A stretch of DNA of 64,000 bases from JAUWGC01 sp963753055 (GTDB taxonomy: Bacteria; Bacteroidota; Bacteroidia; Bacteroidales; B18-G4): positions 1,091,352 to 1,155,351 of the forward strand of contig CAVWAP010000004.1 of the NCBI GenBank assembly GCA_963753055.1, given 5' to 3'. Each line of letters begins with the position of its first letter. Within the stretch, counting starts at the first letter, position 1. A program made the position numbers and the translations under genes. Shown here in pieces: positions 17,971 through 25,572 of this stretch. The notes under the pieces were generated by a model. The model was given only the letters and a program-made list of their open reading frames with translations, was not told where the DNA came from and searched no databases.

Positions 17971-18888
17971 TTACTTTGGTGCTACTTCAAATGCCTGAAT
18001 GGTTTTCGCAAACTCTATACCCAGGTCAATAAAGCCTTCGCTGTCATAATGCCAGGGATCGGAATAATTGTAATCTTTGGTGCTACGGACAATGGTTGCG
18101 TTTCTGTCTTCTCTGGCAAATTTCTCCTGGGCTTCCTGGACCACTTCAAGATAATCCCAGACTTTTCCATCTTCAGCTTCACCCGAATCCGATATTTTCC
18201 CAATAACGACAGGCAAATCATCGACCAATAAAGCTGCTCTGATAAGATCCATCAAACGTTTTAAATGGTAATAATATCTGCCCGCAATTTCTTTATCTTC
18301 CCTGGCATCACTCTCTCCTTGCATCCAGATGATACCCTGCGGGATCAATATGTCATCCCTGCCATCACCATCGATATCCCGGATCATTTGTGCATTCCTG
18401 ATGGTTGTTAGAAAGTTATCATACTGATTAATGCCGGTAGTACCTTGATAATCAGGATCCCAGCAACCGGCCTCAGATGCCAGACTGTCTAAGGAAGTGG
18501 CGCCCTGGGAATATTTTATAATGGCTATTTTTTCGTTCGGGTAAAAATGATGCAGCCTGGACGCAAAGGATAATTCTACGCCAAACCTGTCAGAAAGAAT
18601 ATTATCTTCATCGCTGAAGCTGAAGTAGGCTCCATGGCCAGGTTTTAATTTTGACCATTTGCCAAGACCACCATTTAATTTATTATCCCCAACAGGATTC
18701 CCATGGAAAATCCAGACATTGTCAAATGTAATATTCAATGAGTCAGGCAGTTCAGCAACGTAACCGCATCCATCCATATTTGACTGTCCGCCCAGGTAAT
18801 ACAGTCGGATGGTATCTGCTTGATAGTGTTGACTGTAAATCGTTAATGATAAAAATACAATTGAAATAATTCCTGTTAAATGCTTCAT
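17971..18888 (-). CDS. Secreted SASA/CE6-type carbohydrate esterase
   Basis: The 305-residue protein has a signal peptide (MKHLTGIISIVFLSLTIYSQ). It matches the sialate O-acetylesterase/DUF303 SGNH fold: block I YYLGGQSNMDG carries the Ser nucleophile, the middle reads VELSFASRLHHFYPNEKIAIIKYSQGATSL, and IIWMQGESDA is the typical WxQGExxA block. DPWHYDSEG near the end supplies the catalytic His. The likely role is deacetylation of a glycan outside the cytoplasm. It is 40 bp upstream of the decarboxylase on the same strand. Confidence 0.88.
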   Translation of the reverse strand: MKHLTGIISIVFLSLTIYSQHYQADTIRLYYLGGQSNMDGCGYVAELPDSLNITFDNVWIFHGNPVGDNKLNGGLGKWSKLKPGHGAYFSFSDEDNILSDRFGVELSFASRLHHFYPNEKIAIIKYSQGATSLDSLASEAGCWDPDYQGTTGINQYDNFLTTIRNAQMIRDIDGDGRDDILIPQGIIWMQGESDAREDKEIAGRYYYHLKRLMDLIRAALLVDDLPVVIGKISDSGEAEDGKVWDYLEVVQEAQEKFAREDRNATIVRSTKDYNYSDPWHYDSEGFIDLGIEFAKTIQAFEVAPK

Positions 18889-19109
18889 AATTACGATCGT
18901 TTAGGTTAAAGCAGCAATCCCATCCCTCACTGCATGAAAACAACTTCTATTTCAAATATACTTCTTTCCTTTAAGGCTGAAAACGGACACTTGATTTTTC
19001 AGCACTTTTTTTCCAATCGAATATGTTGTACTTTTATGTATGAGAGGTATTAATGGGTGATGTTTGATATAACACCTGGATGAAAGAGTCAAAATAAAAC
19101 TTAGGCATT

Positions 19110-19988
19110 ATGAAAAAATCAATTCAAGCAATTCTGAACAACAATATAAACTCAAGGCTAGTCATTATCATCTCCTGCATATTACTCTGGTCTACTCTCA
19201 GCTCCCAGGTCATTTATACTGATATTAATGATACCATCCTCACTTTTCCAGAACAGATAACAGGGATATTGGATGATTCGACCAATTATTTTTATTTTGA
19301 TCTGGACCGGGACGGTGTCGACGACTTTTACTTCTATGCACATTACTGGGAGGAATGGATGAGTCCTTCTGCTCCTGAATACCCGTTCAGGGTTATGCAA
19401 CTGGAAGCGATTGAGGGTTCAGGAGTACCTTGGTCAGATGGATGTGCAGTAGATTACGGCTTGGACGATGCTATTCAGTCGGAAGAATGGTTCGAATATG
19501 GCTTGCTTTTTTTGGATGTTTTTGGAGCTTCAACCAATTGCAACCTTCCATTTCAGGACCGTTATATCGGACTAAGGCTGGAAGAAGGTACGGATTACTT
19601 TTATGGTTGGATTAGACTTGATGCTAGCAGAGACACCCTCATTTTTAAAGACTTTGCATATAACAGCGAAGCCAATGCTATCATTCTTGCAGGGCAGACA
19701 GGTCCGGCAGGCTTTTCTGAAATGAACAATACTGAAGAGCTATTCTGTATTTTTCCAAATCCAGCTATTGCGACAGTTACATTAGAGTATCAGATGCTTA
19801 ATAAGGCCTGGGTAAAAGTATCGTTACTGGATTTAAGCGGACATACAGTTAAGAACTTATTTTCAGGATATAAAAACCAGGGAATGCAACAGTTTGTTTT
19901 AGATTGTAATGACCTTGAGGCAGGAATCTATCTTATTAGATTACAATCAGATAAAGAAATTCTTACAAAAAAGCTGGTAGTGCAATAA
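19110..19988 (+). CDS. T9SS-exported protein of unknown function
   Basis: The 292-residue protein has a signal peptide (about 1-33, ending TLSSQ). Its acidic core includes FDLDRDGVDDFYFYAHY, a calcium-binding-like DxDxDGxxD motif near residues 67-76, and the phrase YIGLRLEEGTDYFYGWIRLDAS. The C-terminal sorting domain runs from about residue 212 (FCIFPNPAIATVTLEY) to EAGIYLIRLQSDKEILTKKLVVQ. This overall type (FDLDxDGxxDF, then YGWIxL) is frequent in Bacteroidota secretomes and has no assigned function. It is a single gene on the plus strand. Confidence 0.82.
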   Translation: MKKSIQAILNNNINSRLVIIISCILLWSTLSSQVIYTDINDTILTFPEQITGILDDSTNYFYFDLDRDGVDDFYFYAHYWEEWMSPSAPEYPFRVMQLEAIEGSGVPWSDGCAVDYGLDDAIQSEEWFEYGLLFLDVFGASTNCNLPFQDRYIGLRLEEGTDYFYGWIRLDASRDTLIFKDFAYNSEANAIILAGQTGPAGFSEMNNTEELFCIFPNPAIATVTLEYQMLNKAWVKVSLLDLSGHTVKNLFSGYKNQGMQQFVLDCNDLEAGIYLIRLQSDKEILTKKLVVQ

Positions 19989-20002
19989 AATCATAGAGGA
20001 CA

Positions 20003-20095
20003 CAAGAGACACATTGAGACGCATAGAGGCTCAAAGAGGACACATATAACCATATATCATAAATCGTAAATCGTAAACTGTAAACTGTAAATCCA
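20003..20095. repeat. Short tandem words downstream of T9SS gene
   Basis: A 10-bp-period stretch (GAGACAC-type) is followed by exact heptamers AAATCGT, AAATCGT, AAACTGT, AAACTGT. Confidence 0.75.
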
Positions 20096-20160
20096 TCCGG
20101 CATTCTGCACTTACAGATTATGAAAGAACAGCTCCTAAATATTATTGTATATTTGCTTTA

Positions 20161-21462
20161 ATGAATACGCTGCTACCAGACTCATCACCTCATCACTCCA
20201 TCACCTCATCACTCCAGCCGTCACGTTGTAGATTTGTAATATTAATTGTTTTATTAGTAGTCTCTGTCTCAAATCTACAAGCCCAAATCCCCGGCTGTAC
20301 CGACCCCCAGGCCAACAATTACAATTCCATGGCAACCATAAATAATGGTTCATGTACCTACGATCAAACTTCTTATACTCCTGCAAGCTTTTTGCTTTTG
20401 CCCCAGGAGGTTCATGAATCATCGGGTTTGATATTTTATGATGGTGCCATCTGGACTCATAATGATTCAGGAAATGATGCAATAATTTATAAGATAGATA
20501 CCTTGAGCGGGGATATTCTTAAAGAAGTTATTATATCAAATTTTAACAATATTGATTGGGAAGAGATTTCTCAGGATGATGATTTTATTTACATAGGTGA
20601 CTTTGGTAATAATGATGGAACCCGGCAGGATCTTAGGATTCTGAAAGTATTGAAATCAGATATAGGAAGTAAATATTATGATACAGTAAATGCAGTGGCA
20701 TTGTATTACAATTATTCAGACCAGAATAGTTTTCCTTCAATGCCCAATAGTAATAATTTTGATTGCGAGGCGATGATATGTGTGGGCGATAGTATTTTCC
20801 TGTTTTCTAAAAACTGGCAAAACAATAAAACAAAATTGTATGCACTTCCCAAAGCCCCAGGAAATCATACTGCAATCCTGATTGACAGTTTAAATGTCTC
20901 AGGATTGATAACAGGTGCTTCTTATAATGCTAACAATGAGACTCTTGTTCTGTCAGGATATTCTTCATATGTTCCCATGTTGTGGATATTGTTTGATTAT
21001 AATCAAGGGTTTTTTTCGGGGAACAAGAGAAGAATAGATATGCCTGGAATATTGGGCTCGCAAACAGAGGGCATCTGTTTCTATGATGATGATAATATTT
21101 ATGTGAGCACAGAAGATACCAAGATCTTCTCTCAGAGAGCTTTTTCTATACCTGTTTCTCAATGGCTCTATTCTGCCCCCTCATATGTATACCAGGTTAT
21201 TTATGATGAAGAGATTAGTATTGTCCCCAATCCTGCAAACAATAAGGTTAGCGTTGAATTAATTGGAAATCAGAAAGCAGAACCTGTGGTGGAAGTTTTT
21301 GATCAGATGGGAAATTCATGTGATCTGTATTATTCAGTATTTACTCCCACGGAACAAGGTTGTTCGGTTTCTATCAATGTAGATCACCTTAAATCAGGAT
21401 TTTATATTATGAAAGTTACCACAGGAAATCGTATTAAAGTAGCCAAACTTATAATAGATTGA
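20161..21462 (+). CDS. T9SS-exported protein with array-encoded N-terminus
   Basis: The 433-residue protein begins with an extension (PDSSPHHSITSSLQPS) encoded by octamers of the CTCATCAC type. A hydrophobic signal segment follows (RFVILIVLLVVSVSNLQAQ). Residues 44-65 are a GCTDPQANNYNSMATINNGSC motif common in Bacteroidota surface proteins. A propeller-like region follows (SSGLIFYDGAIWTHNDSGN; DWEEISQDDDFIYIGDFGNN). The sorting domain begins at about residue 350 (ISIVPNPANNKVSVEL). The central region resembles esterase-like/phytase-like propellers, but no catalytic residues can be named. No alternative ATG/GTG is seen between the array and the signal peptide. Confidence 0.8.
   Translation: MNTLLPDSSPHHSITSSLQPSRCRFVILIVLLVVSVSNLQAQIPGCTDPQANNYNSMATINNGSCTYDQTSYTPASFLLLPQEVHESSGLIFYDGAIWTHNDSGNDAIIYKIDTLSGDILKEVIISNFNNIDWEEISQDDDFIYIGDFGNNDGTRQDLRILKVLKSDIGSKYYDTVNAVALYYNYSDQNSFPSMPNSNNFDCEAMICVGDSIFLFSKNWQNNKTKLYALPKAPGNHTAILIDSLNVSGLITGASYNANNETLVLSGYSSYVPMLWILFDYNQGFFSGNKRRIDMPGILGSQTEGICFYDDDNIYVSTEDTKIFSQRAFSIPVSQWLYSAPSYVYQVIYDEEISIVPNPANNKVSVELIGNQKAEPVVEVFDQMGNSCDLYYSVFTPTEQGCSVSINVDHLKSGFYIMKVTTGNRIKVAKLIID
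20180..20222. repeat. Octamer array in coding sequence
   Basis: Words CTCATCAC, CTCATCAC, TCCATCAC, CTCATCAC and TCCAGC follow each other in codons 7-20 of the T9SS gene. Confidence 0.8.
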
Positions 21463-21473
21463 ACCGATCTGGT

Positions 21474-21535
21474 GTGCTCACTTTACTCCGTTTTCAAGTG
21501 TTCAGTTTGACCGGAATTTTCAATTTGACATCCAC
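21474..21535 (+). mobile_element. Insertion-sequence end remnant (IS21-like appearance)
   Basis: The stretch contains CTCACTTTACTCCG, then GTGTTCAGTTTGACCGGAATTTT. The reverse strand of 39838-39889 carries a clearly homologous copy. Repeated TGTTCACTTTGACCGG words are typical of IS21-family ends. No transposase is present. The family assignment is inference. Confidence 0.5.
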
Positions 21536-21740
21536 TTTTCAGTGTATTTCCGATTTGGAAGTACTTATAGTCCTTGGGAATATGGCATTGAGATGATTGT
21601 ACTCTTCGATGATCTGATCATGTGATCTGCCAGATTAATTGTTAATAGTTTTTTTGCTAATTCTGATACTCTTTTAATTTTATTCAGAAAGTATTAGAAT
21701 CTAAATATTTGGATTATTTTTATACAAAACATTCTATCCA

Positions 21741-22604
21741 ATGATAAAAGAAAATATATACTACATCATCTTTGTTGTGGGGACACTGCTTATTGCAATT
21801 ATTCTTTCCGTTGTTTTTAGAAAAATTGTTAACATCACGGTAAAGAAATATTCAAAAGTTATAAGGACTGACCCGACAAATTTTTCATTTTTGAAAAACG
21901 CGATTCCCTTTATTATTTTTACAATCGCCTTTATTTTCATTTTCTATAAAATCCCTTTTCTTAAATCCCTGGGAACGGCTTTATTTGCAGGAGCTGGAAT
22001 ATTCGCTGCCATTTTAGGATTTGCTTCTCAAAAAGCATTTTCCAACATTATTAGTGGCATTTTCATTCTAATGTTCAAACCCTTCAGGGTTGGTGATACG
22101 ATTGAATTAACAAATAGCAAGAAAGGGATTGTAGAAGAAATCACATTGAGACATACTGTGATTAGAGATTACGAGAACAGAAGGATAATAATACCTAATA
22201 GCCAAATAAGTGATGATGTGATTACTAACAGCACTATTAGCGATGAATTAATAAGGAAACATATTGAGTTTGGTATTAGTTATGATTCTGATGCGGATAA
22301 GGCCATTCAGATCATTCAGGAAGAAGCAATGAAACACCCATTTTATATTGATCACAGAACTCATGAAGAAAAATCCAAAAACATTCCATCAGTGTTGGTA
22401 AGGATGGTTGGTCTTGGTGACTTCACAGTAAACCTGCGAGCCTATGTTTGGGCTTCAGGTAATGACAATGCATTCTCATTACAATGTGATTTACTTAAAA
22501 ATGTTAAAAAACGATTTGATCATGAAGGTATCGAAATCCCATTCCCCTATCGCACCATTGTCTATAAAAAAGATATTGAAGAGGAGTCAACCAAGCATAA
22601 CTAA
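21741..22604 (+). CDS. Small-conductance mechanosensitive channel, MscS family
   Basis: The 287-residue protein has three predicted membrane helices (about 5-27, 50-72 and 82-112). The pore helix carries LFAGAGIFAAILGFASQKAFSNIISGIFILMF, the MscS signature. The beta domain follows with FRVGDTIEL, GIVEEITLRHTVIRDYENRRIIIPNSQI. It protects cells against osmotic downshock. Length is typical of the short MscS class. The corA-like gene overlaps its 3' end, so the two probably form an operon. Confidence 0.93.
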   Translation: MIKENIYYIIFVVGTLLIAIILSVVFRKIVNITVKKYSKVIRTDPTNFSFLKNAIPFIIFTIAFIFIFYKIPFLKSLGTALFAGAGIFAAILGFASQKAFSNIISGIFILMFKPFRVGDTIELTNSKKGIVEEITLRHTVIRDYENRRIIIPNSQISDDVITNSTISDELIRKHIEFGISYDSDADKAIQIIQEEAMKHPFYIDHRTHEEKSKNIPSVLVRMVGLGDFTVNLRAYVWASGNDNAFSLQCDLLKNVKKRFDHEGIEIPFPYRTIVYKKDIEEESTKHN

Positions 22605-23640
22605 AAAGGTTGGATTACACCCTGGGGCTATTGTTTATACAGGAAGCCCTAAAGAAAGGAAAACTGGGATATCCCTCTTGCAGTACGATGACAAAGAAAG
22701 TGAATTCTTCGAAACATTTAGTTTTCCTGACATTAACGAAAAGATAAACCCTAATTTGGTGAATTGGATCAATTTTGATTCTCTTCACGATATTGACTTG
22801 ATTACGCTAGCGGGAAGTCATTTTAACATTCATAATCTGACTTTAGAAGATATAGTCCATGTTGGTCATATGCCTAAAATAGAAGAGTATGAAAATTACC
22901 TCTATTTCACCCTGAAAATAATCAAACCCAATTTTGAGGATGGATCTTTTAATATCGAACATGTCGGTTTTGTAATTATTAAAAATATATTGATCTCTTT
23001 TCAGGAAAATAAGGATGATCCATTTAATAATATCAGGGACAGGATCAAAACCGGAAAAGGAAAGGCACGCGGACGAGGCTCTGATTATCTTTTATTTTTA
23101 TTGTTGGATGCGATTATTGACCAGTACCTACTTTCCATTGAAGCCGTAAACAAACAAATTGCAGATCTGGAAATTGAAATATTTGAAAACCCAAATGAAA
23201 AAATTGTTGCTAGAATCATTGAGCTAAAAAAAGTGATTTCAGCATTGCGTAAAATCATATTTCCGGTAAAGGATAGCTTAAAGATGATCACCATTGGTGA
23301 AATAGAATTTATCAGTGAGGATTATTATAATTATTATGTTGATATTTATGATCATGCCAAAAATATTGTAGATCATCTGGATAACCAACGCGAAATGTTG
23401 ACTTCCCTCATGGATTTTTACATGTCGCAGGTAAGCACTCAAATGAACAAGGTGATGCAAACCTTGACCATCATTGCCACTATTTTTATTCCGCTAACAT
23501 TTCTGGCGGGTATTTATGGAATGAATTTTCAATTTATGCCTGAACTGGACTGGAAATGGAGTTATCCAGTATTATTGATTTGTATGTTTGTACTTGGGAT
23601 TTCCATGTATATTTACATGCGGCGGAAAAAATGGTTCTGA
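22576..23640 (+). CDS. corA: CorA-family magnesium/divalent cation transporter
   Basis: The protein has a large cytoplasmic domain, a long helix region (QYLLSIEAVNKQIADLEIEIFE), and two C-terminal membrane helices. The first ends in the diagnostic YGMNF motif, and the second is YPVLLICMFVLGISMYIYM with a basic tail (RRKKWF). The frame is open further upstream. I prefer a TTG at 22576 (then KRSQPSITKKVGLHPGAIVYTG), which fits the usual CorA N-terminus; ATG 22522 is the alternative. It overlaps mscS by 29 bp. Linkage of two passive membrane channels suggests a shared ion or osmotic homeostasis role. Confidence 0.9.
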   Translation: MKRSQPSITKKVGLHPGAIVYTGSPKERKTGISLLQYDDKESEFFETFSFPDINEKINPNLVNWINFDSLHDIDLITLAGSHFNIHNLTLEDIVHVGHMPKIEEYENYLYFTLKIIKPNFEDGSFNIEHVGFVIIKNILISFQENKDDPFNNIRDRIKTGKGKARGRGSDYLLFLLLDAIIDQYLLSIEAVNKQIADLEIEIFENPNEKIVARIIELKKVISALRKIIFPVKDSLKMITIGEIEFISEDYYNYYVDIYDHAKNIVDHLDNQREMLTSLMDFYMSQVSTQMNKVMQTLTIIATIFIPLTFLAGIYGMNFQFMPELDWKWSYPVLLICMFVLGISMYIYMRRKKWF

Positions 23641-23703
23641 TATCTATAAGGATACATAAATTAGTTTGTTTGCGACCTTGTAATATTCTAAAGCTTTTAT
23701 GTT

Positions 23704-24130
23704 ATGAATGATATTTTCATTTGGCTGGGTATTATTCTGTGTATAACCCAATCTGCATTATTTTCTGGCCTAAACCTGGCCTTTTTTAGTTAAACCAGGC
23801 TCCGCCTTGAAATTGAAGCAGAACTTTCTCCCACTACTGGAGCTATTTCATTTGTTTTTTCTACTGTGCTTATTATTTTTTTGGAGAAATTATTCCACAA
23901 GCATATTATTCAAGAAATGCTCTAAGAATGTAATCGAGGAAGGTGAGGATATTATTCCTGAGAGTATCATCAGTTTAAAAAGTGATAAAAACCGGATCAT
24001 ATTCACAAATGAAAATGATGAACCTGAATTTGCACTGGATACTGATGGCTTTATTCGATCTGAAGTATTCGGTAATCATTCTGTGGGAGGCATCCATACT
24101 ATATTAGTACCTTTGATAAAATTAATTAAG
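23704..24130 (+). pseudogene. CNNM/HlyC-type (DUF21) transporter remnant
   Basis: From ATG 23704 the frame reads MNDIFIWLGIILCITQSALF and SGLNLAFFS, the start of DUF21 proteins. It then hits TAA at 23791. Reading through gives TRLRLEIEAEL and, in another frame, FGEIIPQAYYSRNAL, a DUF21 hallmark. The end (GEDIIPESI, then EFALDTDGFIRSEVFG) matches the CBS/linker region, so most of the coding region has been deleted. It lies directly after corA, and CNNM proteins also concern Mg2+, so this was probably a third member of the same ion-transport cluster. Confidence 0.75.
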
Positions 24131-24143
24131 TACTATGGCCACG

Positions 24144-24698
24144 ATGAAAAAAATACTCTTAGTAAGTTTATTCCTTTCATTTGTATTTTGTTTTTTTGGT
24201 CAAAATGCAAAGAATTACCGACAAGTCATTGAAAATAATTATGTTCCACAAAAGGTGAGAGCTGAATTTAATAGAAGGTATCCGGGAGCAATTGTAAAAA
24301 TGTGGTATGTCACCAGCATTACTTATTGGTACCAGGATTATGGCCCTTCTTATTATAATGGGTGGTACCAAACCAGAACTGTGGTAGTTTATAATTTCAA
24401 CGAACCTCCAAACTATGAAGTAGAATTTCTCAATGATTTTGATAATTGTAGAGCGATATTCAACCGTTATGGTGTCTGGTTTGAAACAAGGACTAAGGTT
24501 GTTACCCTGCCTGAAGAGATTGAATCAGCCTTGGACAAGTCTGAATATAATAGCTGGAGAAGGTCTGAGCACAAAGAGCGAATAGAAGCCCCTGGTATGC
24601 CTGGTTCAGTTTACAGAATGCAGGTTTCCAATAAACATCTTTCACAAATTATTCGAATCAATGATACTGGCAAAATTGTGCAAATAAAGTCAGAATAG
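24144..24698 (+). CDS. PepSY-like (DUF2874-type) periplasmic protein
   Basis: The 184-residue protein has a signal peptide (MKKILLVSLFLSFVFCFFGQ). It contains a PepSY-like region (PQKVRAEFNRRYPGAIVKMWY; EVEFLNDFDNCRAIFNRYGVWFETRTKVVTLPEEI) as in the beta-lactamase-inhibitor-like proteins common in Bacteroidota. The ATG at 24144 is preferred to one three codons upstream because it opens the signal peptide. Function is unknown. Confidence 0.78.
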   Translation: MKKILLVSLFLSFVFCFFGQNAKNYRQVIENNYVPQKVRAEFNRRYPGAIVKMWYVTSITYWYQDYGPSYYNGWYQTRTVVVYNFNEPPNYEVEFLNDFDNCRAIFNRYGVWFETRTKVVTLPEEIESALDKSEYNSWRRSEHKERIEAPGMPGSVYRMQVSNKHLSQIIRINDTGKIVQIKSE

Positions 24699-24882
24699 AT
24701 CTTAATAAATACCCTCACGCCTTATGGCAGCGGTTCCAGAAACAAAATCCTATCACAGGATGTAAGAATTGCTAATAAAACTACATGTAAGATCAGTTTA
24801 TTCAGTTTTGCTTGTTTCAAAGGCTTCAGTTTGTTTTGAATTGTTATAGCAATGATTATTAAAATGAATATGATTGTATAAT

Positions 24883-24956
24883 AGTACCTGGCAGCCTAGA
24901 TAAATCAATGGTCGGATGGTCCGAATAAAGATAGGGAATTGCAGGGGATTAGTCAA
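24883..24956 (-). promoter_or_regulatory. Orphan TTGACTA promoter with hairpin leader
   Basis: The minus strand has TTGACTA (24950-24956), 16 bp, TATCTTTA (24926-24933), then 21 nt and a leader core (24883-24904) ending CTGCCAGGTACT. No minus-strand gene follows; the next gene to the left is on the plus strand and convergent. The module looks left behind by a deleted gene, or may drive an unannotated transcript. Confidence 0.65.
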
Positions 24957-24961
24957 GGGAG

Positions 24962-25085
24962 TGGATTTGACGTTTGTCGATTTGACGGTTTTCGATGTGT
25001 CGATTTAATAAATCGAAAATCGCTCAATCGTCCAATCGCTACATCGTTCAATTTATCTTGATCATCTTCCCGCCACCAATACCAT
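24962..25085. repeat. TCGA-rich arrays and short sorting-domain tail
   Basis: The 24699-25192 gap holds no gene. Besides the orphan promoter it has TTTGACGG/ATCGAAA-type repeats and an 8-bp-period stretch (AATCGCTC, AATCGTCC). At 25054-25082 (minus) GIGGGKMIKI is readable, the tail of a T9SS sorting domain. Confidence 0.65.
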
Positions 25086-25192
25086 CCAAGTTCTCTTATA
25101 AACGCTTACATAAGAAACAACGAGAAACCCCTATCCACAATGATTGAAAGAATCAGACAAAGTTCAAGAAAACCTTTATCAGGAGGTGATAA

Positions 25193-25507
25193 TCACTCAC
25201 CCTTCAGCGGAACGTAGTATTTCGTCTGTGTTGGCGTATAAATCCCGAATGTAAGTCCAGCCACGAAACCGTTCAAAAAACTGGTATTTGTTCTTACAAC
25301 ATAATTCTCCTGTCCTGCAGGCAAATAATCTTTTGGATTAACCCTTGTGTTACCACCTGGAACAAGCCCGTACAGGAAGTGGTGTGTCCACTCTTTATTG
25401 ACTTCTCTAACTGGTTCGGTGGGTTTTACATCACCGACAAGTATTCTTGTATTGTAACAAGATGTAAATAAGAATGCGATTAATGCAAGTACTACAATCT
25501 TTTTCAT
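25193..25507 (-). CDS. Bor-family small lipoprotein
   Basis: The 104-residue protein has a lipoprotein signal (MKKIVVLALIAFLFTSC, Cys17). It then resembles the Bor/Iss family: YNTRILVGDVKPTEPVREVNKEWTHHFLYGLVPGG, then NTSFLNGFVAGLTFGIYTPTQTKYYVPLK. Bor proteins of lambda-like prophages are outer-membrane lipoproteins linked to serum resistance. Homologs in Bacteroidota are of unknown role and no prophage is visible here. Length is typical. Confidence 0.8.
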   Translation of the reverse strand: MKKIVVLALIAFLFTSCYNTRILVGDVKPTEPVREVNKEWTHHFLYGLVPGGNTRVNPKDYLPAGQENYVVRTNTSFLNGFVAGLTFGIYTPTQTKYYVPLKGE

Positions 25508-25572
25508 AATGGAAGTTTATTGGTTTGTATGTTAAATAACAAATGTGATTTGCTTGAACCTATAGGAATGGA

